Shown piece by piece: positions 45,820 through 57,340 of a stretch of DNA of 64,000 nt. The notes under the pieces are model-generated. The model had not been told where the DNA came from, ran no database searches, and saw nothing but the letters and a program-made list of their open reading frames with translations. The stretch is from Odontocerum albicorne (lineage: Eukaryota > Arthropoda > Insecta > Trichoptera > Odontoceridae). The stretch spans positions 20,238,189-20,302,188 of the forward strand of contig OX463852.1 of the NCBI GenBank assembly GCA_949825065.1. Direction: 5' to 3'. A program made the translations under genes and the position numbers. How positions within the stretch are numbered: position 1 is the stretch's first letter; each line of letters starts with the position of its first letter.

Positions 45820-46440
45820 GCGGATAGTAAATCTAATTGAACATTTCAAATTAAATAAAAAAATACGTGGAAGAGAACCAGAAGATATTATTAAAATTTG
45901 AAGTTAATAGAAATAAAACATCAATTGTATTTTCGAGAATATTTTTTTGGATTATTTAGAAAAAACATATAAAAACGTGTTTGCTGTTCAACGATAAAAT
46001 TAAAAGTATAATGACCTTTTTATATTTTTTACTTATTAAATCCTGAAACCTGGCCGGATAAGATTTGTGAAGCACCGTGGTTTGAAGGTGAAAATAGACT
46101 AAAATAGTTGAAAAAAATAAATCGCTTCAGTAAACGACTTTCGAGATTTGGTTGACGGCAGAGATATATGTTAGAACAGAAAAATATTAGAAATAATATT
46201 TTGACAGCTAAAATAATTTTGAATGTAATTGTTGTTAATTCCACCAAAACTGAAAGAGGGTTCAGATCAATGAGTAACATTATTGATGCTAAAATAAATT
46301 CTCTACTTATAAAGGCAATTAATTTAAAAGGAAAATCTATTGAATAATTTCACATCATACCGCATGTTAAATTTTTGTTGAAACGACATCATCTGGCAAG
46401 TGATAAACGGGCTGATCAAATGAAGTGCCATGAGTGTGAA
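45820..46440 (+). mobile_element. hAT transposase C-terminal relic
   Basis: In broken plus-strand frames, a TWPDKICEAPWFEGEN-like segment (about 46050) is followed by a dimerisation-domain fossil: TERGFRSMSNIIDAKINSLL at about 46240, then FHIIPHVKFLLKRHHLAS at about 46350. The ERGFS-x-MN-I pattern is characteristic of hAT transposase C-termini. Stops and the lack of a catalytic N-terminal part show it is dead. Confidence 0.6.
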
Positions 46441-46543
46441 ATTTCATAAAATATGTACAGATTCTGAAAGAACGTAATAAAATAACGTGCGCTTACTTTC
46501 TAAAGTTAGTATACTACGAACAGATTTTTCAAATATAGACATA

Positions 46544-46714
46544 GGCGCCCGTTACACGGTCAATCTGGATCGCAATCCGTGATCGCCGATCAATGATCGC
46601 GGTCAAGATTGACCGTGTAATGAGCGGATTGATGGATTGATCAATCGGATCGCAATCCGTGATCGCCGATTTGGATCGCGGATTGCGATCCAGATTGAAC
46701 GTGTAACGGCGGCC
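46544..46714. mobile_element. Palindromic MITE, 171 bp
   Basis: Ends GGCGCCCGTTACACGGTCAA and, complemented, GGCCGCCGTTACACGTTCAA. Inside, CTGGATCGCAATCCGTGATC and its complements recur several times, so the whole element folds into nested hairpins. It is much more GC-rich than its surroundings. Possible 3-bp ATA flanks are seen; the superfamily is uncertain. Confidence 0.75.
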
Positions 46715-46719
46715 ATACT

Positions 46720-49080
46720 ATAAATTGGGCGTGTTCTTAAAACCTTACATTTATAGTATGTCTATATACTCTATGTTATTAAAACCTTACATCCTATTTC
46801 TCAAACTTAAACCAGATTTTTTATTACCAATATTTTTTATTACTATACTTTTATTACAATAATGGATATAAGTGAATTAAAAATAAACATGGTTTTTAGT
46901 TTTTTGCTGGTAAGTTAAATCATTGACATTACAATATTTTTAGTTTCAAACACGGATAAAAATACTATCCATTTAAAATTAATAAAAAAAATATTCATGT
47001 CCTTGGTTAATAATAATCTAGTAATAATTTGGATTATTAAGCATATGCCTAAAATTGACCCTATATTTCATAAAAAAGGAATATTTATAGGGGTAGGAAG
47101 ATTAATTAATGAATGATAAACAATTTTATATAGAGGATGGTTAATTTTATTGAATTTGTTAGATTTCATTAGTTAAATTTAGGGACTGTCCTTTAGTTTT
47201 AAAAAACATGTGCACACTAAAAACAATAAACATTTCTTGAAATTCGAAAATATAAGTTCTGTAATTTCTCAACATATTTGAGAAAAAATTAAAAGGACGC
47301 CCGTTTGATATTAATAATCAGGTCGTGAGAGAACCTAGATAATTTGAATATATTTCTAGAATGATACGAGTTACTATTTAGATTTGTCAATATTTTTTAA
47401 AAGCTTAAAAGGAGTCAAGGATTGAAATAATATACTATTATGGATTAGTACATAACATATAAGCATAAGTAACGTAGTTCTCACGTAGGCTGAGTCTTGA
47501 TGCGCTCAAAATTTTCATTGTGTCTAAAAAATATAAGAGCCAAGTGGGAATCGAGCGTTGATGCTTTGTTAGAATCGTTATTAAAAAAACTGTTGTAACA
47601 TTACAAACTCCGATGCTTCGCACTCATATTAATATATAATTTTATTTAACGTTTGAAATTATGCACATATTATAGTACGATCTTAAATAATTCTTAACAT
47701 CTTGCGCAAATTCCATACCAATCAATCAATGGTCAAAAAAGTGCAGACAACCTAATAATCTAACTTGACACACTAAAAAAATGTATCTAAGTCATGTCCT
47801 ACTGTGAACATGCTACGATCAGCTCGTGGTGGACCTAAACGCAGACTTTGAACAATTCACGATTTGACCAGTGGGAATCCAGCTGTACAATGACACATAA
47901 AGGCGGTTCACACTTCAACTTGGCCATGCCTCGAACTTGCTTGTGTGAACTTCATAATAAAGCAATAGTAAAAAAGCTACACCAAGCAACCAATTAATCC
48001 TACTTGACAAAGCATCCAAAATGTATGTTAGCCCTGTTCAACCGCGGGCATATCATGGAGTCAAAAACAACTCGTGATATGGCCGCAATGAAATGATAAT
48101 CTAAAGCAAAAATTTTATTTAAGTGATAAAACGTATCTTAAAGTCGTTATATGAAGCACTAAAAAACTAAACAAAATTGTTAAAGAGCTGGTAGCAATAA
48201 TAATTGGGTCACTATTTTTTCAAAAGTTGCTATTTTTTATTATTATGATCAATATTAATAGCATTTAAAAATATCTAATACCATTCGTGTTTTGATACGA
48301 AATTAGACTTATATTTAAGTTAAGTTAGGGTTTTAACACGTGACAAATAAATATACAATTTGGCCTACCTGAATTTTATGTTAAAATGTCAAGATATGAC
48401 AAAAATACGTGATATTTTCATGTAAAAAAAAATTTTAATACTCGTAATTTGTTTAAAATGAAAATTATGATAATAAGTATCAAAAATATTTTAGTATAAT
48501 GATGTGAGGTAGTATTTTCTCTTAGAAAATATTTTCAAAATATTATCTTTTTTCGTTTTCCGGAACAGAACTTGAATAATATTGAATTTATTTTTGATGC
48601 TTCAAGATAAAGCGTAATGCATTTACAATTGGAAAATTAATACTTTGATTAAATGAAATAAAAATATTCTATTTAAAGAAAATCCTCATTAAATATTACG
48701 ATTTACTTAATACCCAAGTATAAAATTATTGTAATAAGTTTTACATTTGATATAACAAACTATGATCATTTAAAAAGTGAATTTAATTTATTGAATTTCT
48801 CTTTTTTTTAAAACAGGTAATTCACCCAAACTAGGAGGATTTGTGCCACCAAATTGAAGACACTATGAAATTAATATCAGTTTTTTTTTTGTTAAATGAT
48901 TATTTATGGGAAATTATTAAAATATTTATCAAATAAAGAATAGTTTATTTAATTTGAATATTTATTATGTTCGAATCAAGGTGGGATTTCTTCTATAATG
49001 GTATACATTTAGAAGAAAGGATATTTTTAGGATTATATATTTTTTTATATGGCAAATGTTCAAATGTCATCGGTCACTGT
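46720..49080. other. Intergenic upstream of ADPGK, no gene recognised
   Basis: AT-rich. No open frame with motifs. The ADPGK promoter should lie near its right edge. Confidence 0.45.
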
Positions 49081-49202
49081 CACCGAAATGTTTCTTACAT
49101 TCCACTGGATTTAAAGATATGATAATTGACGTGGCCGATACGACTGTTTTTTATGCAAATTTTGTGATAAAAGTCCATTCTTATGCAAGTTAACCCAGCA
49201 AG

Positions 49203-49540
49203 ATGTTCACTCGAACGTTAAAATTTGGCACCTGTATTTCGGTTTTGGTTGCTTTGTGGGCCATTTTTTTTAAAAACGACGATAACATACTACTGAAAAT
49301 TACCTCAATATCTGACAGTTTATTAAAAATTGAAAATAAATATTTAGTGGGAGATGGTGCTCTAAAGCCGAGAGTAGCCGTCGGTTATGGCGCGTGTTAT
49401 GATATCTTCGCCAATGCCGTCCCTCTATTGAAATACGAAGAACTTGAAGGAGAGCCTGAACATTTTGATGATGTTTCTTCCTTTTCCGAATTATTGAAGA
49501 GCTTTGCTTATTATTTTAGACACGGAGCCGCTGCTGAGTG
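49203..49540 (+). CDS. ADPGK: ADP-dependent glucokinase, coding exon 1
   Basis: ADPGK phosphorylates glucose to glucose-6-phosphate using ADP in place of ATP, and in animals is attached to the ER. This exon starts at ATG 49203. A hydrophobic signal/anchor segment (FGTCISVLVALWAIFF, residues about 8-23) precedes the conserved start of the kinase fold, RVAVGYGACYDIFANAV, and the block SFAYYFRHGAAAE. The coding sequence runs into the donor GTGAGT at 49541-49546, leaving phase 2; without splicing it would stop two codons later. The following exon restores the family sequence HGAAAERY. Intron 1 is 8,434 bp. Confidence 0.93.
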
Positions 49541-49544
49541 AGTA

Positions 49545-50715
49545 AAACATTTGTTTTTCTAAATATATTAATTAATATCTTTGCGAGTATCTCTATTTGT
49601 TTTATGCAATTGTTGATTATATTCTTATAAAAAACTATTTTTATCAGATAATTTTATTGAAAAGAGACGACTTACTTTTTTTTATTGTTTTGTGATTGTT
49701 TCATACACCTTTTCAATGCTGTTGATAGATAGATGATGTTGATAATTTAACTAAAAAATTATATTAAATATTGATTTTATATATGATATAACCAACCCCA
49801 GTAATTATAAAATTCTCATTGATGGTCTTATGCCGGTCCGTTATACCGGTCTTTGTACTTTATTCTTTGTCATCATTTAATTTCACTTACATGAAATTAA
49901 ATTGTTTTTTTAGTAAAAATATAATTTATTATCATGTTAAAATATCTGTAAAACTGGTTTGATAATAAATTATAATTCATTTACATTTTGCCTTATTGGT
50001 TTTGAGTATTATCAAATTTTACCCTGATAAACCAATTTTCTTGACCTCTGCGCATAAACTTAGCTTCGTATTGATTAATTTCACTCAACTCTAAAAAGAA
50101 ATAAGATTAAGTTTAAGTTCTTGAATTATGACAAATTTAAAATCCAGCATTTTATGTTGAAGTTAATAAGTTATTCATGGTAAAATACAAAAACTAAGAA
50201 GAGAGTATTATTATGAAAATGCAGTTTTGATTTAGAAATTACTTTACCACCACAAGAGAAGCGCTATATTATATTTGAATGTTTGGAGAAAAATATAGAC
50301 ATGAATGTAGACTTTTACCCATATTTTATTGATTTCAAAAAGCATTTGATGAGATAAAATATTAAAAATCTGAAGTGACCAAGGCTTAGACACGATACAG
50401 CTAAGAATTATTGGAAAACTTCACTTACATCAATAAATTGTAGTAAATATAAATGAGTTGACACCAGATATAAAAATATGTTCGGAGTCTGATAAAGATG
50501 CATACTTTCCTCCATTATTTTTAAAGTTTATGTGTAATCCATTTTAAGAAAGCATTTCACTAAGTCAATTATTATATGATTTTCATAACAATAAAATAAT
50601 TATCATTAATTGTACTGATGAAATTGTTTTTTGTGGATTATATAAAAAGTATGCAAATATACTCGTATATTAGAAGATGGTTAACATGGCTTATAATGAA
50701 AAAGACTAAGAAAAC
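49545..50715. other. ADPGK intron 1, proximal part, no feature recognised
   Basis: AT-rich intron sequence without recognisable repeats or frames. Confidence 0.5.
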
Positions 50716-50719
50716 AATA

Positions 50720-52420
50720 TATCAATAATAAAATGAATGAGTTTTAGTGATGAGTGCAGAAAAATGTATGTCTTGAAATAAATAAAAGAAACAGAGCTCA
50801 AAAGCAGTTGAAACCCCTTAAAGTATCTTGTAAAGATGAAGATGGAAATATTGTGAGTGATAACAAGTAAATTGTTAGGAAATACTCTAGACCAGAGATG
50901 AGCAAATAGTCGAGTACAGACATTCGGGTAGTCAATTGCATGATCATTTGAAATTCATGATAGATATATGAGTATCAATGTGAATGAGTAAAACAAATAC
51001 AGATTTTATGTAGATTCATGCAAAATCATAGACCACAGTAGCATACTCGTGTCAATGTAACAAAATATTTCCTGCTACAATATTAGGAATCAGTAATGTC
51101 TAACATGCTATCTATACAATCAATCAGTAGCATCTTACCTTTAATTCTATGGTGTGCAATATTAACAAATCGGAGACATTTGGGGATTTTCATCTGTCAT
51201 CGGCTCGCCATCTTTGATTAATTTCTTTGTTCTAGTGTGATTAACACTTGTAATAGTGACATATCATTATGATATGTATTTCAAATTTCGAACATGTTTT
51301 TTGCTTTCGTATAATTAATTTTCATAAGCAATACTTTATTTTTTGTGAATCAAAAATAAGTGCACTTAAGAAACCTAAAAAATATTCTTTCCGTATTGAA
51401 CTTTACTTTTTTTACAATATTTCAAGATAAATGTTTGTTAATATATTACGCTACAGTTGCCATTCCCAAGAAAAAACAACTAGGTAGACATTTTATAAAC
51501 TTACGTATGTAACTCACGATAAGATGAAGAAGTTAAAAGTAGATCTTGCTACTTCTAAGTTTGACGACCTCTGATCTGTACATTTTCAAATGCTTTATAG
51601 AGTATTGAAAACAATACAAAACAATGATGACTTTGTGACACGTCAAAGGGAGGATACTGACATTCCGACTATCGATGAAGTTAAAAAGCAATGAGTAGAT
51701 TGAAAAATAACAAATCCTCGAGGAGTGATGGGATTCCTGCAGACTAAAATATGGAGGTCACATATTATATTCCCGATGAGTGAAACGAAAAACTTTCATC
51801 TCCAGTTCACAACAAAGGTGTTCCACTGATATGTGAGAACTTTGGATTCACCCAGCTTAGTGTAGGATATAAAATATTTTCCTTTATACTCAATGACAAA
51901 TTACTACCTTATGCCACATTTATGTAGGAAAATACTTATGTGGATTCATGTCGGAACATTCCACAATTTATTGCCTTGGATGAAAATTCTAAAAACAACC
52001 CGCAAATATAATATTATCACTCACAATAAGACTGGTACAAAATATATGCTGTTAAAGCTATAATATGTAAAATAATATCCAGGTACAAATTAATGCTCTA
52101 AAAACTTAGAGAAGGTGATTCTTTAACAGTATACTCTTCAACCGTAGCCCAAGAGAAAGCTGTAGCCTTGCAGAATAGTAACAAAATCGAAAGATGTATA
52201 ATCTCTGTAAATAGTTACTATTTTGGATGCCTAAGATAATTTAAATCAGTCCACCTAACATGCAAGATTAAAATTCTGCTATACAAAACCTGAATTAACC
52301 CAGTCTCAAGAGATTCAAGTAAGAGTAGAAATGGCACAAAGTTACTCTTCAAATGCAGGATCTCCTCTGCAACAATGATTTCAATCTCAACTTACGAGTA
52401 TGTACACAAGTTGTATGATG
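50720..52420 (+). mobile_element. RTE-like LINE relic inside ADPGK intron 1
   Basis: In broken plus-strand frames: EVKKAMSRLKNNKSSRSDGI followed by PAD (about 51680), SSPVHNKGVPLICENF (about 51800), LSVGYKIFSFILNDKLLPYA (about 51860), and later KIKILLYKT (about 52270). These correspond in order to conserved RT blocks (DGIPAE, IHKKGD-x-C-NYR, LLSV-YKI, LYKTLI-PV). Stops are frequent. Same transcriptional orientation as ADPGK. Confidence 0.7.
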
Positions 52421-53089
52421 CTACAAATCCCTCCACACTTTTCTTTGGTTTTGAAGCATAGCCACTTACTCACACCACCACAGAGAAGTTTTTGAAATAT
52501 GGTGGTACATAAGAATGCCGAGTGTCATGAGTTGACAAAGTATGTGATTGAAACATTTTAAAACACATGAATAAATATAGATTAGTAGCACCATCAATAA
52601 GAGAGAATTAGAGTGTTTTGACATATACGTGTATAATATTAAGATGAAGTACTCCATTTACCTTGTTCCCTGCCGCTGCCCTTCTTTCAATGTACCTTTT
52701 AACTCGGCCATCACACGTAAATATACTGCCCAGATAACATAACTCATCAACCTGCTCCAGTTTTTCAGAGTTAACCTACACTTTTTACCACACTTTCTGT
52801 AACCTTTGACTTTACTACAGTCATTGTCAAACATACATAAGTGCATACAGAAGTCCACATACATTTATTTCACTTATTCTTTACTCAGAAGCCCATATCC
52901 ATTCCCTTCATGCGTAATAGTGTGTTATTATTATTATTATTATTATTACACATGACAAGAAATATACACAATTTGAGAAAAAACAACAGGTAATTTGATT
53001 TGGACGTATAATTTTAATGGATCTGGGTTTGTTGCCTTTCATTTGTCGTATCCCCAGTAAACTAGGCTTTTGCCTGTATCTCACTGTTG

Positions 53090-53560
53090 ATACCCACTTT
53101 TGTGTATGTAAGTGAATCTTGGACTTGGCAGAAAAAGGATATGAGTAAGATTAATGCTGTATGCATGCTCTAAGGAAAATTTGTGGAGTGTCAATGTTTG
53201 AAAGAAGTAGGAATAAAGACATAAGAAATTAATGCATGGCTAAAATGGATGTCTTAAGTAAGAAGCTTTAAGATGGTGTGGACATGTGGAGAGAATGAAT
53301 CATAACACATTGACTAAGCGAGTATACAAATGATAAGTGCAAGGTGTGCATGGAAGAGGTAGACCGAGGAAAACGTTGCTGGACCAAATTTTGAAAGAAG
53401 GCTAATTGAGAAGAATAAATAATAGAAGATTTTGCATGACGAGATGTATGAATATGGAAGAGGCAAAAGTTGTGTGATTGGATAGAAAATAAATGGAGAT
53501 CTGTTTTCTCTGCTTACCCCGCAAGGGACACAGCTTGATGATATGTATGTATGTAATAAA
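53090..53560 (+). mobile_element. LINE 3' end relic with ATGT tail
   Basis: Plus-strand pieces such as WCGHVERMNHNTLTKRVY and GVHGRGRPRKTLLDQI match the C-terminus of RTE-type LINE proteins. The 3' end CTGCTTACCCCGCAAGGGAC runs into ATGATATGTATGTATGTA, a microsatellite-like tail. Probably the end of the element seen at 50720-52420 or of a related copy. Confidence 0.65.
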
Positions 53561-53913
53561 AGATTAATATTTTGAAAGATTTTAACTGATAATTAAGGGC
53601 AAACAAAGTGCGAGAAGATGACATATCTTCTGATTGAGGAACCTCTCTTGTCAGTGTAGTTTCACTGTAGTACCATAACTTTGTTCAGAGCTTCTACCTC
53701 AAAAATCAAAATTGCTATGACAATTGCTGCCTTCTGAAAAGAAGAGAAACTATAAGGAAAAATAATAAAATATAAATAAATTGCAATTTCTATTGTAACT
53801 TCAAATCAGAGTAAAATAATGTTGTAGCTGCCTTATATAGAATCTCTCTGCACTCTTAAGCTGATATTTATCATAAAACAATACTGTATAAATCTTCCAT
53901 ATCATATTTTTAA

Positions 53914-54156
53914 CCCTGAGAGCGCTACGAGAAAAAAATATAATTGTCTATCTAGTGCTGAGATATATTTACGATTCAGACGTTCGTGATAAATATTTAT
54001 TTTAAACAACAAAAAAAACAAAAAACAAATATTTTTACAACATAAATATATTTTAGAATATGTACCCTTGTATTCTAAATGAATGATATTCAATTAAGAA
54101 TACAAGGGTTGAACAAATTTCTTCCACTGCTATAGCAGTGTGCCGATCTCTCAGGG
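53914..54156. mobile_element. piggyBac-type MITE
   Basis: TTAA-CCCTGAGAG at the left (53910) and CTCTCAGGG-TTAA at the right (54160) form inverted ends inside a TTAA duplication, the signature of piggyBac transposition. Inner inverted sequences (CCCTTGTATTCT at 54064, AGAATACAAGGG at 54098) add a central hairpin. 243 bp and non-coding, so mobilised in trans if at all. Confidence 0.85.
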
Positions 54157-54296
54157 TTAAGAAGTAATGATATAAAATAAATAAAATTATATATTAGCCG
54201 TGAATACAGTGGCATTACTACGTCAATGCAGCGGTGCATTGGGGCCCAAAGGTCTGTGTCCTACAAAACTTTTGGCATTGATACTTTTGAAAGTAT

Positions 54297-54918
54297 TGTA
54301 GCGTACCTACATACCTAAATAATTGTCAAGCATAATTTGTAAATAAATAAATAAATAATTGTTAAACATACAGGGTCAACGACCGATGAACTATTTACAA
54401 TTGTCACATGCCAGAAGCATCAACACTGTTTATTTACACTGCATACCAAGGTAGAAAGAGAACACATCGCTTCCGACGTGATAGCACGCGCAGGAGTGAG
54501 ATGAGGATATACGGCGAACGCATTGACGCGGCCCGTTCCGAATACAAATAAATATCTACCCGTCAATCAGTGCACGCGCAAGAGTGAGACAGAATATGTA
54601 TCGCGAGCTGGTTCACTCACTACTATAAAAATACCTACTTGTAGAGAAATAAACATCATTATTCATCCAACTGTCAAGACTTGTTATTATTTACCCGCTA
54701 TTCACTTTCGCTTTTATCCGCATTCCTGAGTTCTATATATTTATTTGAATACATATCAAAATCATCACGACGTATCAAGATAAGCAACTCGCTATATTGA
54801 TGACCCCGAACGAAAAGGAACGCAGAATTCGACTAAAACAAATATAGCGATGTCAACATCAACATCATCAGCACGTCCTAATAGGACACACGCTACATTG
54901 GTAACGAACATCGCCACA
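54297..54918 (+). repeat. 5' LTR (and PBS region) of a small LTR retroelement
   Basis: 54297-54924 is repeated at 55881-56508 (628 bp; about five substitutions seen by eye). It begins TGTAGCG. Three possible LTR ends follow: CGCTATA at 54790-54796, CGCTACA near 54893-54899 and CGCCACA at 54912-54918. Each is followed by a TTGRTGACCCCG-like primer site (TTGATGACCCCGAACG; TTGGTGAGCCCGCACG), which resembles tRNA-Trp-type sites of some gypsy elements. TATAAAA is at 54624 and AATAAA at 54648. The exact LTR end is uncertain (500 or 622 bp). Confidence 0.85.
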
Positions 54919-54939
54919 TTGGTGAGCCCGCACGAAAAC

Positions 54940-55230
54940 TGAATACGTATCTCGACTATATCGAGTGTTGCCGACTCGATAAACACCGAACAAGTGCAAC
55001 TCGACACCGGCATCAGCAGCAACGCGATGAGCATCATGAGCAGTTTCGTCAACGAGATTTTCGAGCGCACCGCCGCCAACGCCAACCGCCTCGCCCACTA
55101 CAACAAGATGAGCATCATCACCAGCAGAGAGATCCAGACCACCGTCAAGATTCTACTCCCCGGCGAATTGGCCAAGCACGACGCCAGCAAGGACACCAGA
55201 GCCGTCACTCAGATACAACACTACATCTGA
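54940..55230 (+). pseudogene. Histone H2B-like sequence captured inside an LTR retroelement
   Basis: From codon 54991 to the stop at 55228-55230 the frame encodes a clear H2B histone fold: [20 protein letters not shown] (helix 1 into helix 2), [25 protein letters not shown], then LLPGELAKH and a C-terminal helix. These blocks match H2B in order from about residue 48 of the normal protein onward. The basic N-terminal tail is missing, there is no ATG in a normal position (a stop lies at 54940), and the last residues diverge (AVTQIQHYI where H2B has AVTKYTS), losing the Lys that is normally ubiquitinated. Codon use is GC-rich, like histone genes and unlike the AT-rich intron around it. Between two LTRs it occupies the place of gag-pol. 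It could be dead cargo or a translated fusion; the open frame favours recent capture. Confidence 0.85.
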
Positions 55231-55354
55231 TCTGGACGAGCCTGACGCCAGCTCATGTGAGGTCAGTCCTGGCGATCAGCCACACGATTTACAGGATTGC
55301 CTCCCTCGACGAACTACTGACCGACAAGATGCTGGAGCAGACAAGCATTGCTAC

Positions 55355-55640
55355 AACATCGATACAACCACGCTACAACCACGATACAACCACGCTACAA
55401 CCACGCTACAGCCACGAGCACCGCAGACTCCACCATCATCAAGCACCTGCAGATCAACCTTCCACATCGGACGCCATCTGCAACTTGATCTACACCATCA
55501 CCACCATCATCAAGCACCTGCAGATCAACCCTCCACATCGGACGCCATCTGCAACTTGATCTACACCATCACCACCATCATCAAGCACCTGCAGATCAAC
55601 CTTTCACCGCGGACGCCATCTGCAACTTGATCCACACAAC
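55355..55640 (+). repeat. Two tandem repeats in the retroelement body
   Basis: ACAACCACGCT/GATACAACCACG units (about 55370-55415) are followed by a 71-bp unit starting at 55441, 55512 and 55583 (AAGCACCTGCAGATCAACCT, then CATCTGCAACTTGAT), three copies with few differences. A mixed His/Thr-rich frame passes through but looks fortuitous. Confidence 0.85.
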
Positions 55641-55868
55641 CAATCATCGACGACCAACGCACCGCAGACAATCCGAATTTAGCGAGACACGACCAAACCT
55701 ACCCCCCGCTTCCGCATCACCCATCTGAACGACAGATCTGGGAAAAAACGCCACTCGCTGCTGTTATCCACGTACCTACTTCGACAACGGGAAACGGATA
55801 ACCAGTCCAGGCGTCAGATGCACCGGAACCTAACGTTCACGTAGGGCACGCGCTCCCTACGTTCACTA

Positions 55869-55880
55869 GGAGGGGAGCCA
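55869..55880 (+). promoter_or_regulatory. Polypurine tract of the small LTR retroelement
   Basis: GGAGGGGAGCCA directly precedes the 3' LTR start TGTAGCG, as needed for plus-strand priming. It supports reading 54297-56508 as a retroelement and not as a chance duplication. Confidence 0.75.
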
Positions 55881-56508
55881 TGTAGCGTACCTACATACCT
55901 AAATAATTGTCAAGCATAATTTGTAAATAAATAAATAAATAATTGTTAAACATACAGGGTCAACGACCGATGAACTATTTACAATTGTCACATGCCAGAA
56001 GCATCAACACTGTTTATTTACACTGCATACCAAGGTAGAAAGAGAACACATTGCTTCCGACGTGATAGCACGCGCAGGAGTGAGATGGGGATATACGGCG
56101 AACGCATTGACGCGGCCCGTTCCGAATACAAATAAATATCTACCCGTCAATCAGTGCACGCGCAAGAGTGAGACAGAATATGTATCGCGAGCTGGTTCAC
56201 TCACTACTATAAAAATACCTACTTGTAGAGAAATAAACATCATTATTCATCCAACTGTCAAGACTTGTTATTATTTACCCGCTATTCACTTTCGCTTTTA
56301 TCCGCATTCCTGAGTTCTATATATTTATTTGAATACATATCAAAATCATCACGACGTATCAAGATAAGCAACTCGCTACATTGATGACCCCGAACGAAAA
56401 AGAACGCAGAATTCGACTAAAACAAATATAGCGATGTCAACATCAACATCATCAGCACGTCCTAATAGGACACACGCTACATTGGTAACGAACATCGCTA
56501 CATTGGTG
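55881..56508 (+). repeat. 3' LTR copy plus short internal overlap
   Basis: Matches 54297-54924 at a constant offset of 1584 bp. Similarity stops right after CGCTACATTGGTG. If the true LTR is 500 bp, the extra 128 bp would be internal sequence, implying an LTR-LTR recombination or tandem element. If it is 622 bp, only six bases match by chance. No target duplication is evident between the outer flanks. Confidence 0.85.
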
Positions 56509-57240
56509 CACCTCAGCAAGAATGGAGTCCAAGTCCACCTCAGCAAGAATGGAGACAAAATTGACACGTATTACGAAAACATGTAAAACTATTATCGATG
56601 TATACAGTAGTACCCTGCTAATACATTAAGTTAGAGACCAGATCATTACCGCAAAGTCAAGTAAGATTTTTTCAGTTGTAAGCAGGGTTGAATTTACTGT
56701 AGGGCTAAAAGGATTATATCCCAGGGCCCCCAAATTAATACACAAGAAATAAATTTTATTTTTATTTTAAAAACTGTACAATGCCACAACTTAAGTACCT
56801 TGAGCCTCCACACCAATGAATTAATATTCTTGTTTCTATATATAATACACATAAAGTGACCCTTTTTCCATTTTATATAAGAGGCCATTTTTTTAGCCAC
56901 TGTGTGAATGTATATGTTTTTTGTATACATTAAAATTATTTTCTTACTGAAATTCACAAACATACTATACATATTTCTAAATATAGCAAAAATGTTATAA
57001 AGTTTTAAGCTATATGTACTCGTAAATTTAATCACTGGTACAGTGTGTCACTGTATTAGTGATTAAATTTATGAGTACATATACAATATCAAGTTAGTGC
57101 AGCATAAGATAAAAAATAAACTACATAAATGTTTGAAGAATTAGATTTGTTTTGATTTTGAGTCCACTTTCAAAATTCACTTATTTATTCAGGGGTAAAT
57201 ATTTAAATACCCACCAAAGAATATTATTTATATCTTATGT
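56509..57240. other. ADPGK intron 1, unassigned, with a hairpin at about 57011-57083
   Basis: A 27-bp direct duplication (CACCTCAGCAAGAATGGAG at 56509 and 56536) and a palindrome (TACTCGTAAATTTAATCACT against AGTGATTAAATTTATGAGTA, about 25-bp arms with a 21-nt loop). No gene recognised. Confidence 0.6.
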
Positions 57241-57246
57241 ATCATA

Positions 57247-57340
57247 ACCATAATTTATTTATTTATTTAACACTTTTATTGCAATACAATCTGGCGGGTT
57301 TATTGCCAGGCGGTAATCTCTTCCAACCAACCATCATGCC
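57247..57340 (-). mobile_element. LINE-A 3' tail fragment
   Basis: TTTATTTATTTATTTAACAC, then TTTTATTGCAATACAATCTG, GCGGGTTTATTGCCAGGCGG and CTTCCAACCAACC: the complement of the LINE-A 3' terminus with its TAAA tail. Less than 100 bp was inserted. Confidence 0.75.

Noticed and set aside
54523..54729. ORF of 68-83 codons repeated at 56062-56313
   Set aside because: It is LTR sequence; it appears twice only because the LTR does.
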